From Enterobacter asburiae (GTDB lineage: Bacteria; Pseudomonadota; Gammaproteobacteria; Enterobacterales; Enterobacteriaceae): a stretch of DNA of 64,000 nucleotides. The notes beneath the pieces were generated by a model. The model had not been told where the DNA came from. It made no database searches and worked only from the letters and a program-made list of their open reading frames with translations. The position numbers and the translations under genes are program-made. The DNA is taken from contig NZ_CP102247.1 in assembly GCF_024599655.1 (NCBI RefSeq), positions 3,720,001-3,784,000 on the forward strand, read 5' to 3'. Positions 1 to 8,300 of the stretch are shown one piece after another (positions within the stretch are counted from its first letter, which is position 1; each line of letters starts with the position of its first letter).

Positions 1-167
1 ATTCGCTCCGCCACCTGTGCGCGCGTCAGACCAGCATGGTCGCGCCATTGCGCTAGCATCTCCCGCAGGCGCTCCTTGCGCTCTTCTGCATCAAAAGAAG
101 CCTGTACCTCTGAATTGCTTAACAGCTCCGCTCTGAGTTCATCCCAGTCAATAATCTTTTTGCTCAT
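1..167 (-). CDS. XRE-family antitoxin, HigA-like (partial)
   Basis: This is the N-terminal part of a small helix-turn-helix protein that runs off the left edge; about 55 residues are visible, starting MSKKIIDWDELR. The segment LTRAQVAERI at the edge is the start of an XRE-type helix-turn-helix. The gene overlaps the 3' end of the upstream RelE/HigB-like toxin by 20 bp, so the toxin gene comes first, as in higBA modules. By analogy with that family it should neutralise the toxin and repress the shared promoter. The C-terminal half is outside the window, so intactness cannot be judged. Confidence 0.75.
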   Translation of the reverse strand, partial: MSKKIIDWDELRAELLSNSEVQASFDAEERKERLREMLAQWRDHAGLTRAQVAER

Positions 168-477
168 CCAACATCTCCTGTTGTCGTTTCAATGCCACAC
201 GGAGTTCAGCAGAGGGCGTTTTTTGCGTTTTCTTGATAAACACCCGCAGCAGAAAAATTGTCTTTTCCCGCTGATATACGTAGATCCCACGAGTGTGAAT
301 CAGCCCGACGGTTCTTATTTCAAACAAACCATAGGGTAAGGGTTTGCTGTTGGGTTCTCGTAGTGCTGTCGGGTTACTACGTAATTTATCAAGCTGGCGA
401 ATCAGCTTTGCCTGGACCCCAGCAGGCAGTGAGAGAATCTCTTCCCTGACCGCCTGATGAACGATAAGTCTGAACAC
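148..477 (-). CDS. RelE/HigB-family toxin (phage Gp49-like)
   Basis: The 109-residue basic protein has the pattern of the RelE/ParE superfamily branch that includes phage Gp49-like HigB toxins: an N-terminal helix pair (VREEILSLPAGVQAKLIRQL), then LPYGLFEIRT and a strand-rich half ending in IFLLRVFIKKTQKTP. Family members are mRNA interferases that act at the ribosome; that activity is inferred here. It is co-transcribed with the antitoxin gene downstream (20-bp overlap). No prophage or plasmid gene lies beside it on the visible side. Confidence 0.8.
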   Translation of the reverse strand: MFRLIVHQAVREEILSLPAGVQAKLIRQLDKLRSNPTALREPNSKPLPYGLFEIRTVGLIHTRGIYVYQREKTIFLLRVFIKKTQKTPSAELRVALKRQQEMLDEQKDY

Positions 478-616
478 GGTATTTCATCCCTGATGATATT
501 AGCATATAAGGCAATTTTCATTAAAGGCTAATTTAGCTTTTCGTGTCCCACCTTACCCGTTTTTAACAGGCTGAACCGGATCCGCTTTGATTCCCTGAAA
601 GCGTCTCGCAAAAAAC

Positions 617-1486
617 TTATTTCCCCTGCTCCGCCAGCCACGCCATCGCCCGCTCCCCAGCCTCATCTACCGGCAGATACACCAGCAGCCGCGAGCCGTT
701 TCGCGGCGCGGAGTACCAGTACATCTGCTGCAGCGTAAAATCCCCCAGCTCGGGATGGGTAAACAGCTTGAGCTGGTTCTCCACGCCTCGCACGTCGTTG
801 CGCTGGTGCCACAGGGTTTTAAACTCTTCGGACACCGCAAAGAAGCGCGCCAGTTTAGCCTCCCACAGCGGGTCGCCCCGGTGCTCGGCCATCGCCGCGC
901 GGAAATAGGAGACAAATATAGGCAGCACGTCGTCGCGCCTGCCGAGACGCGCGCGCCACGCCGGATGGGTGAGGAACAGGTAAATACAGTTGCGGTCTTC
1001 CGGCGGGATTTCATTGAAATCCACCCCCATCAGATGACCGAAGCTGTCGTTCCACGCCACGATGTCGAAGTTGGGCTTCTGGATGCTGGCCGGTTTTGGC
1101 AGCAGGGTATCGAGCAGGCGGCGCGTGCCTTCGCTGATGCCCTCGCAGCAGACGGCCTGCGGGGCTTCACCCGGCGGCAACCCGGCGAGCACGAAAAGAT
1201 GTCGGGCCTCGGTCGGCGTGCACTGCAAGGCTTTTGCCACGGCGGCCATCACCGCGCTCGACGGGTTGACGTCCCTGCCCTGCTCCAGCCAGGTGTACCA
1301 TGTCACGCCCACGTCGGCGAGCATCGCCACCTCTTCCCGGCGCAGGCCCGGCGTGCGGCGGCGACCGCTGCGCGGCAGGCCAAGACGCTGCGGATCGAGG
1401 CTTTCGCGCCGCGCGCGTAAAAATGCCCCCAGCTGTTTTCGCGTGTCATCCTGAAGTGAGACGACGGGTTCAGACATCAAGGCCAT
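617..1486 (-). CDS. XRE-family transcriptional regulator with MmyB-like ligand domain
   Basis: The 289-residue protein has an N-terminal helix-turn-helix at about residues 15-75 (RREEVAMLADVGVTWYTWLEQGRD). A roughly 190-residue C-terminal domain follows, of the MmyB-like ligand-binding type (for example FDIVAWNDSFGHLMG and a YWYSAPRNGSRLLVYLP ending). This class often represses a neighbouring gene and responds to small molecules, probably fatty-acid-like. It is transcribed divergently from an MFS efflux gene across a 107-bp region with two perfect inverted repeats, so autoregulation and control of the pump are likely. A second in-frame ATG three codons in (1477) is possible; the purine-rich GGGGGAG lies just before the first ATG. 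Confidence 0.85.
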   Translation of the reverse strand: MALMSEPVVSLQDDTRKQLGAFLRARRESLDPQRLGLPRSGRRRTPGLRREEVAMLADVGVTWYTWLEQGRDVNPSSAVMAAVAKALQCTPTEARHLFVLAGLPPGEAPQAVCCEGISEGTRRLLDTLLPKPASIQKPNFDIVAWNDSFGHLMGVDFNEIPPEDRNCIYLFLTHPAWRARLGRRDDVLPIFVSYFRAAMAEHRGDPLWEAKLARFFAVSEEFKTLWHQRNDVRGVENQLKLFTHPELGDFTLQQMYWYSAPRNGSRLLVYLPVDEAGERAMAWLAEQGK

Positions 1487-1510
1487 AACTCCCCCTGCAT
1501 GGTAGTGCCA

Positions 1511-1571
1511 GTACCAGTATAAGCAAGAACTGGTACCCGTTTATCAGATGGTTGATGCTACGACCATCTGA
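1511..1571. promoter_or_regulatory. Divergent operator region with two inverted repeats
   Basis: Two perfect dyads lie between the divergent XRE regulator and MFS genes. The first is GTACCAGT (1511-1518) with ACTGGTAC (1529-1536), spacer 10. The second is TCAGATGGT (1544-1552) with ACCATCTGA (1563-1571), spacer 10. The equal spacing suggests two binding sites for the adjacent regulator. The sequences are observed; the binding is inferred. Confidence 0.65.
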
Positions 1572-1593
1572 TGAATGACGCAATGGAGATCCC

Positions 1594-3030
1594 ATGAATA
1601 CGTCAGTTGTTTCACCGGGCCGCGCTGGCCTGATATTGTTGTTAACCGGCCAGATGCTGCCGATGATTGATACCTCAATCACCAACGTGGCGCTGGACGC
1701 CATCACCCACTCGCTGCACGCCACCGCCACCGAGCTGGAGCTGATTGTCGCCCTCTACGGCGTGGCCTTCGCCGTCTGCCTGGCGCTCGGCAGCAAGCTG
1801 GGGGATAACTTTGGCCGTCGACGCCTGTTTATGTGGGGCGTCGCGAGCTTTGGCCTGGCCTCGCTGCTGTGCGGCATGGCGGGGAACATTGAACAGCTGC
1901 TGGCCGCGCGCATCGTTCAGGGAGCAGGTGCGGCACTGATCATGCCGCAAATTCTTGCCACGCTGCACGTCACGCTGAAAGGTACCGCCCACGCAAAAGC
2001 CATCAGCCTGTTTGGCGGCATCGGTGGGATTGCGTTTATCGTCGGGCAAATGGGCGGCGGCTGGCTGGTATCGGCGGATATTGCCGGGCTGGGCTGGCGC
2101 AACGCCTTCTTTATCAACGTGCCGATCTGTCTGGTGGTGCTGGCGCTGAGTCGCCATTTCGTACCCGAAACCCGCCGCGATACGCCGTCACGCATAGACT
2201 GGCCGGGCACCGTGCTGCTGGCGATCGTGCTTTGCTGCCTGCTGTTCCCGATGGCGCTCGGCCCCCAGTGGCACTGGTCGTGGCCGCTGAAGGTGATGCT
2301 GCTCGCCATTATTCCACTGGCCTGGCTGATGGCGCTGAATGCGCGCAAAAAGGAGCGTGAGAATGCCCACCCGCTGATCCCGCCGCGCCTGCTGCAGCTT
2401 CGCAGCATTCGCTTTGGCATACTGATTGCGATGCTCTTTTTCAGCGTCTGGTCCGGTTTTATGTTCTGTATGGCGCTGACCATGCAAACCGGTCTGGGGA
2501 TGGCGCCGTGGCAGTCGGGGAATAGTTTCATCGCCCTTGGGGTGACTTATTTTATCTCCGCGTGGTTCGCGCCGCGGCTGATTGCTCGCTACAGCACCAG
2601 TACCATTCTGCTGACCGGTCTGGCGATCCAGATTGTCGGCCTGCTGGCGCTGATCGCCACGTTCCGCGTCTGGGGAATGGAGAATACCGCGCTGACGCTG
2701 GCGCCCGCGACCGGGCTGGTCGGCTACGGGCAGGCGCTCATCGTGAACAGCTTCTACCGCATCGGGATGCGCGATATCCAGCCTGACGACGCCGGGGCCG
2801 CGAGCGCCATTCTCAGCACGCTGCAGCAGGCTGCGCTGGGGCTTGGCCCGGCCATTTTTGGCGCGATTTTGCTCCACGCGCTGCAGAACCACCACGGAGA
2901 TTACACCCAGGCGGCGAACGTCTTCCTGATGGTGGAAACGGCGATGATGGTGGTGCTTGCTCTGGCGACACTGCGCATCCGCCATCGCCTGTGCCTGCCG
3001 GTGGTGAAGGTCTGCCAGGCCACCAAATAA
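1594..3030 (+). CDS. MFS drug-efflux transporter, DHA2 (EmrB/QacA) type
   Basis: The 478-residue integral membrane protein has about 14 predicted membrane segments, as in the drug:H+ antiporter-2 family. The first segment carries the family motif region MIDTSITNVAL (24-34). The loop 2-3 motif A is GSKLGDNFGRRRLF (66-79). It probably exports toxic compounds across the inner membrane; the substrate is unknown. It is single-standing (no membrane fusion protein gene nearby) and divergent from an XRE regulator that probably controls it. Confidence 0.85.
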   Translation: MNTSVVSPGRAGLILLLTGQMLPMIDTSITNVALDAITHSLHATATELELIVALYGVAFAVCLALGSKLGDNFGRRRLFMWGVASFGLASLLCGMAGNIEQLLAARIVQGAGAALIMPQILATLHVTLKGTAHAKAISLFGGIGGIAFIVGQMGGGWLVSADIAGLGWRNAFFINVPICLVVLALSRHFVPETRRDTPSRIDWPGTVLLAIVLCCLLFPMALGPQWHWSWPLKVMLLAIIPLAWLMALNARKKERENAHPLIPPRLLQLRSIRFGILIAMLFFSVWSGFMFCMALTMQTGLGMAPWQSGNSFIALGVTYFISAWFAPRLIARYSTSTILLTGLAIQIVGLLALIATFRVWGMENTALTLAPATGLVGYGQALIVNSFYRIGMRDIQPDDAGAASAILSTLQQAALGLGPAIFGAILLHALQNHHGDYTQAANVFLMVETAMMVVLALATLRIRHRLCLPVVKVCQATK

Positions 3031-3095
3031 GCCCGTGAATTTGCATAATAGATCCGCAGCCGCCATTATGGGGCTGCATCAATACAGGAGACGTT

Positions 3096-4340
3096 ATGCA
3101 GGAATTAATTGCTCAGGTTGAAGAGTTAGGCATTGAAATTAATCACACCACCTCTTTAGTGATTATCTTTGGTATTATTTTTCTTACCGCCATCATCGTT
3201 CATTTTATTCTGCACAAAGTGGTGCTTCGCGCGTTCGAAAAACGCGCGCAGGCCAGTAGCCATTTGTGGCTGCAGATCATTACCCAGAATAAATTATTTC
3301 ACCGTCTGGCCTTCACCCTTCAGGGGATAATCGTCAACGTTCAGGCGGTACTGTGGCTGCAAAAAGGCAGCGAAGCGGCGGAAATTCTCACGACATGCGC
3401 AAAGCTGTGGGTGATGGTGTATGCCCTGCTCTCCTTCTTCTCACTGCTGGACGTGATTTTTAATCTGTCGCAGAAAATGGCCACCGCATCACAGCTGCCG
3501 CTGAAAGGGATTTTCCAGGGCATCAAGCTGGTAAGCGCCATCCTTGTGGGGATTCTGATTATCTCCCTGCTGATCGGTCAGTCCCCGGCGATTCTGATAA
3601 GCGGTCTGGGCGCCATGGCCGCCGTGCTGATGCTGGTGTTTAAAGACCCGATACTCGGACTTGTGGCGGGGATTCAGCTTTCCGCCAACGATATGCTCAA
3701 GCTCGGCGACTGGCTGGAGATGCCGAAATACGGTGCCAACGGCACGGTGACGGACATCGGTCTGACCACCGTTAAAGTACGCAACTTCGATAATACGATT
3801 ACAACCATTCCGACGTGGGCCCTGGTCTCTGACGCCTTTATTAACTGGAGCGGCATGTCGGCCTCCGGCGGGCGACGCATTAAGCGCAGCCTGAATATTG
3901 ATACCACCAGTATTCATTTTCTCGACGAGCAGGAGCAGCAGAAACTCATTCAGGCGAAACTGCTGAAGCCCTATCTGGCCGCGCGCCACGAGGAAATTAA
4001 CCTGTGGAATCAGAAGAACGGCGAAGGGGAGTCGGTATTAAACCTGCGTAAGATGACCAATATTGGCACCTTCCGCGCCTACCTGAATGAATATCTGCGC
4101 AACCATCCCCGTATTCGCAAAGATATGACGCTGATGGTGCGCCAGCTCGCGCCTGATGCGAATGGTTTGCCGATTGAAATCTATGCCTTCACCAACACGG
4201 TGGTCTGGGCAGAATATGAGGAGATTCAGGCGGATATTTTTGACCATATTTACGCGGTGGTGGATGAATTTGGGCTGCGTATTCACCAGTCGCCAACCGG
4301 GAACGATATTCGATCCCTGGCGGGCGTTATCGCCAATTAA
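3096..4340 (+). CDS. ybdG: Miniconductance mechanosensitive channel YbdG
   Basis: The 414-residue protein matches YbdG of E. coli (about 415 residues), an MscS-superfamily inner-membrane channel that opens under hypo-osmotic tension. Five or so membrane segments occupy residues 20-185. The conserved pore-lining and beta-domain region follows: LISGLGAMAAVLMLVFKDPILGLVAGIQL, then NGTVTDIGLTTVKVRNFDN and TIPTWALVSDAFINW. An AGGAG ribosome site precedes the ATG by 7 bp. It converges with pheP, and the ybdG-pheP pairing is the same as in E. coli. Confidence 0.93.
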   Translation: MQELIAQVEELGIEINHTTSLVIIFGIIFLTAIIVHFILHKVVLRAFEKRAQASSHLWLQIITQNKLFHRLAFTLQGIIVNVQAVLWLQKGSEAAEILTTCAKLWVMVYALLSFFSLLDVIFNLSQKMATASQLPLKGIFQGIKLVSAILVGILIISLLIGQSPAILISGLGAMAAVLMLVFKDPILGLVAGIQLSANDMLKLGDWLEMPKYGANGTVTDIGLTTVKVRNFDNTITTIPTWALVSDAFINWSGMSASGGRRIKRSLNIDTTSIHFLDEQEQQKLIQAKLLKPYLAARHEEINLWNQKNGEGESVLNLRKMTNIGTFRAYLNEYLRNHPRIRKDMTLMVRQLAPDANGLPIEIYAFTNTVVWAEYEEIQADIFDHIYAVVDEFGLRIHQSPTGNDIRSLAGVIAN

Positions 4341-4347
4341 TCCGTTT

Positions 4348-4433
4348 GTAGGCCCGGTAAGCGAAGCGCCACCGGGCGTGAAGGCAGGTGCGGTCTGGTG
4401 CCCTCACCCCGGCCCTCTCCCACAGGGAGAGGG
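4348..4433. repeat. REP element plus palindromic CCCTCTCCC hairpin repeat
   Basis: Between the convergent ybdG and pheP genes lie two repeat units. The first is a REP-like stem (GTAGGCCCGGTAAGCG / GCGCCACCGGGC, 4348-4377). The second is a copy of the second repeat family seen in this window: CCCTCACCCC, then CCCTCTCCC-ACA-GGGAGAGGG (4401-4433). Either may act as a transcription barrier for both genes. Confidence 0.8.
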
Positions 4434-4444
4434 AGAAAACCGCG

Positions 4445-5833
4445 CTACTTTTTGCGCGAGAGCTTAAAAGCAATAAACAGGAACACCACCCACACCGGCA
4501 GCAGCATCGCCGAAAGGCGCATCTCATCCATAGTGCACATCAGCACCAGAATCAGCCCCAGGAAGGCGATACAGATGTAGTTCCCCGCCGGATAAAGCAG
4601 CGCCTTAAACTGCGTCTCGCGTCCCTTGCGGCGCATCGCGGCGCGAAAGCGCAGGTGCGCGAGGCAAATCATGATCCAGTTCAGCAGCAGCGTGGCGACA
4701 ACCAGCGCCATCAGCAGGCCAAAGGCCTCTTTCGGCAGCAGATAGTTAATCAACACCACCAGCGAGGTGATAGCGCCTGAAAGGAACAAGGAATTCACCG
4801 GTACGCCGCGACGGCTGACGCGGGTGAGGAACTTCGGCGCGTTGCCCTGCACGGAGAGGCCGAACAGCATGCGGCTGTTGGAGTAAACGCCGCTGTTATA
4901 GACCGACAGAGACGCCACCAGAATAACGAAGTTCAGCGCCGAGGCCACCAGGTTGCTGTTCATGTCATGGAAAATCATCACGAACGGGCTGCTGTCGGAC
5001 TTCACTTCCACCCACGGATAGAGCGCCAGCAGCACCACCAGCGAGCCGATGTAGAACAGCAGAATCCGGTACACCACCTGGTTGACCGCTTTTGGAATGC
5101 TTTTATGCGGGTCGCGCGCTTCCGCGGCGGTAATGCCAATCAGCTCTAGTCCACCGAAGGAGAACATGATCACCGCCAGGGAGAGAATCAGCCCTTTCCA
5201 GCCGGTCGCCAGGAAGCCGCCGTGCTGCCACAGGTTGTCGATAGTCGCCCGCTCGCCGCCGTGGCCGGAGAACAGCAGCCACAGGCCAAAGCCGATCATC
5301 CCGATAATCGCCAGCACCTTGATCAGCGCAAACCAGAACTCGGTTTCGCCATACAGGCGCACGTTGACGAGGTTAACGGCGTTAATAATGATGAAGAAGG
5401 CCGCCGCCCAGATCCACGTCGGGACATCCGGCAGCCAGTACTGCATGTAAATGCCTGCGGCAGTCAGCTCCGCCATCCCCACCAGCACGAACATGACCCA
5501 GTAGTTCCAGCCGGACAGGAAGCCTGCAAACGGGCCCCAGTATTTATAAGCAAAGTGCGCGAAGGAGCCTGAAACCGGCTCTTCAACGACCATCTCGCCA
5601 AGCTGGCGCATGATCAGGAAGGCAATAATCCCGGCGATACCGTAACCCAGCAGAACCGCCGGGCCAGCCATCTGAATAGCGGGGCCGATGCCGAGAAACA
5701 GCCCGGTACCGATCGCGCCGCCAAGGGCAATGAGTTGAATATGTCGATTTTGCAAACCACGTTGCAGCGTCGGATTCTGATCCGACGAGGCTTCAGCGCA
5801 ACCATGGCCTGAAGCGGATGACGCGTCTTTCAC
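4445..5833 (-). CDS. pheP: Phenylalanine-specific permease PheP
   Basis: The 462-residue protein is a 12-segment amino acid permease of the APC superfamily, nearly identical over its length to E. coli PheP. Recognisable blocks are IALGGAIGTGLFLGIG in segment 1, IMRQLGEMVVEEPVSGSF, and FSFGGLELIGITAAEARDP in segment 6. It imports phenylalanine with a proton across the inner membrane. The only divergence is a slightly longer, variable N-terminal tail. It is transcribed alone, converging with ybdG. Confidence 0.95.
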   Translation of the reverse strand: MKDASSASGHGCAEASSDQNPTLQRGLQNRHIQLIALGGAIGTGLFLGIGPAIQMAGPAVLLGYGIAGIIAFLIMRQLGEMVVEEPVSGSFAHFAYKYWGPFAGFLSGWNYWVMFVLVGMAELTAAGIYMQYWLPDVPTWIWAAAFFIIINAVNLVNVRLYGETEFWFALIKVLAIIGMIGFGLWLLFSGHGGERATIDNLWQHGGFLATGWKGLILSLAVIMFSFGGLELIGITAAEARDPHKSIPKAVNQVVYRILLFYIGSLVVLLALYPWVEVKSDSSPFVMIFHDMNSNLVASALNFVILVASLSVYNSGVYSNSRMLFGLSVQGNAPKFLTRVSRRGVPVNSLFLSGAITSLVVLINYLLPKEAFGLLMALVVATLLLNWIMICLAHLRFRAAMRRKGRETQFKALLYPAGNYICIAFLGLILVLMCTMDEMRLSAMLLPVWVVFLFIAFKLSRKK

Positions 5834-5936
5834 GTCCTACCCCTGTCTCTTTTTTAGAAGGGGCACGTTTTAACACTTCATGCTGGAGGTAGCAAGGGAT
5901 TGGGGCATCCCTGCCCCGGATAACGAGATGGAACGC

Positions 5937-8120
5937 TTAAAACGCGTAGCCCACCGAGACCTTAAAGGTCCGCGGTTCGCCCTGCGTAATATAGGTACCG
6001 GAATCGTCCACGCTGGCCCAGTAGTTCTCGTTGGTCACGTTATCGATGCCTGCACGAACCGTCATCTGGTTTTCATTGTGATTCACCGCGAAGCGATAGC
6101 GCATCCCCAGATCCAGCGTGGTGTAGCTGTCCAGCTTTTTGGTGTTTGCCAGATCAGCGTACTGCGCGCCGGAGTGGTTCACGCGGGCGGTGGCGGTCAG
6201 GCCATCAATCGGCTTGATGTCGTACTCTGCGCCCAGCACGGCGTAAAAGTTCGGAATACCGATCGCATCGTTACCCTGATTCACGCCATTTTTGGTTTTG
6301 GTCAGCTCGGCCTGCAGCCAGGTGGCGCTGGCGTTCAGACGCATCCCCAGCATTGGCTCACCGAAGACGTTCAGCTCCACGCCACGGTTACGCTGTTCAG
6401 CGTCAAGGCCGTAGTGACCGCTGTCGTCGAGGATCGCCGACGGCATTTTGATTTCGAACAGCGCAAGCGATCCGCCCACGCGGCCAAAGTCCGCCTTCAC
6501 GCCCACTTCGTTCTGCTTAGAGTGAACGATTCCGGTGCTCTGGCCGTAGTTGGTGGCGGTGTTAGGCGCGGTTTTGCCAGGCTGCAGCGCTTCGGTGTGG
6601 TTAGCATAGAGGGAGATCGCCTCCCACGGCTTGTAGACCACGCCGTAGGTGGGCATCCAGCGGCTGCCGTCGAAGCCGTCCGCCGCGTTTTCCGCACCAG
6701 TGACTTTGTTATACCCGCGAATGACCACCTTCTGATGGCGCGCGCCGGCGGTAAACAGCAGCTTATCGTCCAGCACGCCCAGCGTATCGCTCAGCAGCCA
6801 GCCCTGCGTACGGGTGCGCCCGCTGGTCAGCGGATCGCTGTACTTCCCGCCAGAGCCGTTGAAGTTGGTGCTGTCCGGCATATCGACGCCGGTATTGTGA
6901 TAGATGTTGGTGGTCGGGTTATCCTTCGCCGCCGACATTTTCCACGCGATTTTTTCGTTTTTGGTCATCGCCGAATAGCCAACGTTGACCTTGTGCGATA
7001 CGAAGCCCGTAGTGAAGTTACCGCGAACGCCCGCCATGCCGCTGACGGAATCGCTGATGCGGTTGGTATCCAGACGGCTGACCGTTGCCTTGCCGCTTTT
7101 ATCCACCAGCTTCGGCGCGCTGTAGATGCCTTCCTCATGCGCGTGCTGCGCGCCCAGACCGGTATAGGCGGTCCAGCCGTCGGCGATGTCGTACTCGCTG
7201 CGCCACATCCCAAATTCGTTTTCGATGTTGCTGTAGGCCCACTTCTGCGAGAAGTTGCGATCGTTTTTCGGCGGCTCGGGCACGAAATCCACCGCGGAAA
7301 TATTGACGCTGGTCGGGCTGCCGTGGAAGGTTTTCTTCTGATAGCCGAGATCCAGCGAGGTGCGGAAGCGGTCGCCCGTGTAATCGAGACCGGTAGAGAG
7401 CAGCGTGGTGCGGCGGCGATCGTTCGCAATACCGGTTTCCCCTTCGCGATGGACCAGGTTAACCCGCGCGCCAAACTGGTCGCTGTCGCCGTAGCGACGG
7501 CCCGCGTCGAGCGTGGTGCCAAACTGGGAATCCGAGGTGTAGTCCACGCCGACCTTCGCCTGCGGGAGCTCGCCCGCGTGTTTTGGCTCAAGGTTGATCA
7601 TCCCGCCCACGCCGGAGCTTGCCGCGCCGTTCATCAGCGAGTTGGCCCCTTTGAAGATCTCTATGCGGTCAACCATCTGGGTATCCACCACCTGGCGCGG
7701 CAGCACGCCGGACAGGCCACCGAAGGTCATGTCGTCGCCGTCAAACTTAAGGCCACGGATGCGGTAGGTCTCTGCGCTGTTGCCGTACCCCTGAACGAAC
7801 TGCACGCCCGCGTCGTTCGCGACGACATCGGCAATAGTTTTCGCCTGCTGATCTTCCACCAGCTTCGAGGTGTAGCTGATGATGTTGAACGGCACGTCCA
7901 TGGCGTTTTGCTGGCCCAGCATCCCCATGCGCCCGCCGTTCGCCACCTGTCCGTCAAGAAAGGCCGGTACCAGCTGGTCGCCGCCGGGTTTGAAATCGCT
8001 GGCTGGTGCAGCCTGGACAACGAGGGTGTCCTCTTTTTGATCGTCCGCCGCGAAGGCGGAATGTGTCACCGCGCCAACGGCGAGCGCCAGCAGCGTTTTG
8101 TGCATGATGGTGTTGTTCAT
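5937..8120 (-). CDS. TonB-dependent siderophore receptor (FcuA-like)
   Basis: The 727-residue outer-membrane receptor has a signal peptide ending AFA at about residue 24 and a TonB-box-like EDTLVVQA. A plug domain follows (IADVVANDAGVQFVQGYG, RIRGLKFDG, RIEIFKGANSLMNG). The rest is a 22-strand beta-barrel ending in GYAF with a terminal Phe. The plug (GRMGMLGQQNAMDVPF) recalls the ferrichrome/hydroxamate receptor FcuA and its relatives, but the substrate cannot be fixed by reading. A Fur-box candidate lies upstream. It sits beside fbpCBA, which would move iron across the inner membrane. Confidence 0.87.
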   Translation of the reverse strand: MNNTIMHKTLLALAVGAVTHSAFAADDQKEDTLVVQAAPASDFKPGGDQLVPAFLDGQVANGGRMGMLGQQNAMDVPFNIISYTSKLVEDQQAKTIADVVANDAGVQFVQGYGNSAETYRIRGLKFDGDDMTFGGLSGVLPRQVVDTQMVDRIEIFKGANSLMNGAASSGVGGMINLEPKHAGELPQAKVGVDYTSDSQFGTTLDAGRRYGDSDQFGARVNLVHREGETGIANDRRRTTLLSTGLDYTGDRFRTSLDLGYQKKTFHGSPTSVNISAVDFVPEPPKNDRNFSQKWAYSNIENEFGMWRSEYDIADGWTAYTGLGAQHAHEEGIYSAPKLVDKSGKATVSRLDTNRISDSVSGMAGVRGNFTTGFVSHKVNVGYSAMTKNEKIAWKMSAAKDNPTTNIYHNTGVDMPDSTNFNGSGGKYSDPLTSGRTRTQGWLLSDTLGVLDDKLLFTAGARHQKVVIRGYNKVTGAENAADGFDGSRWMPTYGVVYKPWEAISLYANHTEALQPGKTAPNTATNYGQSTGIVHSKQNEVGVKADFGRVGGSLALFEIKMPSAILDDSGHYGLDAEQRNRGVELNVFGEPMLGMRLNASATWLQAELTKTKNGVNQGNDAIGIPNFYAVLGAEYDIKPIDGLTATARVNHSGAQYADLANTKKLDSYTTLDLGMRYRFAVNHNENQMTVRAGIDNVTNENYWASVDDSGTYITQGEPRTFKVSVGYAF

Positions 8121-8188
8121 AGTTAACTCATTTTAAAGTGCGCGCAAAAATGACCCGTTGTCGGGCCTTAGAATGTATTGGGTGCAAT

Positions 8189-8213
8189 GCAAATGAGAAC
8201 TATACGCATTATC
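8189..8213 (-). promoter_or_regulatory. Fur-box candidate upstream of the TonB receptor
   Basis: Read on the minus strand, GATAATGCGTATAGTTCTCA followed by TTTGC resembles the Fur consensus built from NATWAT hexamers and contains the common TTCTCATTTGC half. It lies about 70-90 bp before the receptor start, which fits iron repression. Confidence 0.6.
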
Positions 8214-8261
8214 TATGTGTTAGCAAGTGTAACCGCGTACATAAGGGGGCGTGACGGGAAA

Positions 8262-8295
8262 AAAAGGGGGAACAACCGCCCCGCTGCGGGGCGGT
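8262..8295 (-). terminator. Rho-independent terminator after fbpC
   Basis: On the minus strand a perfect stem ACCGCCCCG/CGGGGCGGT with a 3-base loop lies just after the fbpC stop. A T-run follows (through TTGTTCCCCCTTTTTTT). It closes the fbpABC operon before the receptor promoter. Confidence 0.75.
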
Positions 8296-8300
8296 GACTA

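Noticed and set aside
5880..8126. A 748-residue open frame on the plus strand opposite the TonB receptor
   Set aside because: It is the mirror of a high-GC coding gene, has no domain pattern and a composition rich in His, Arg, Val and Ala as expected for antisense frames.
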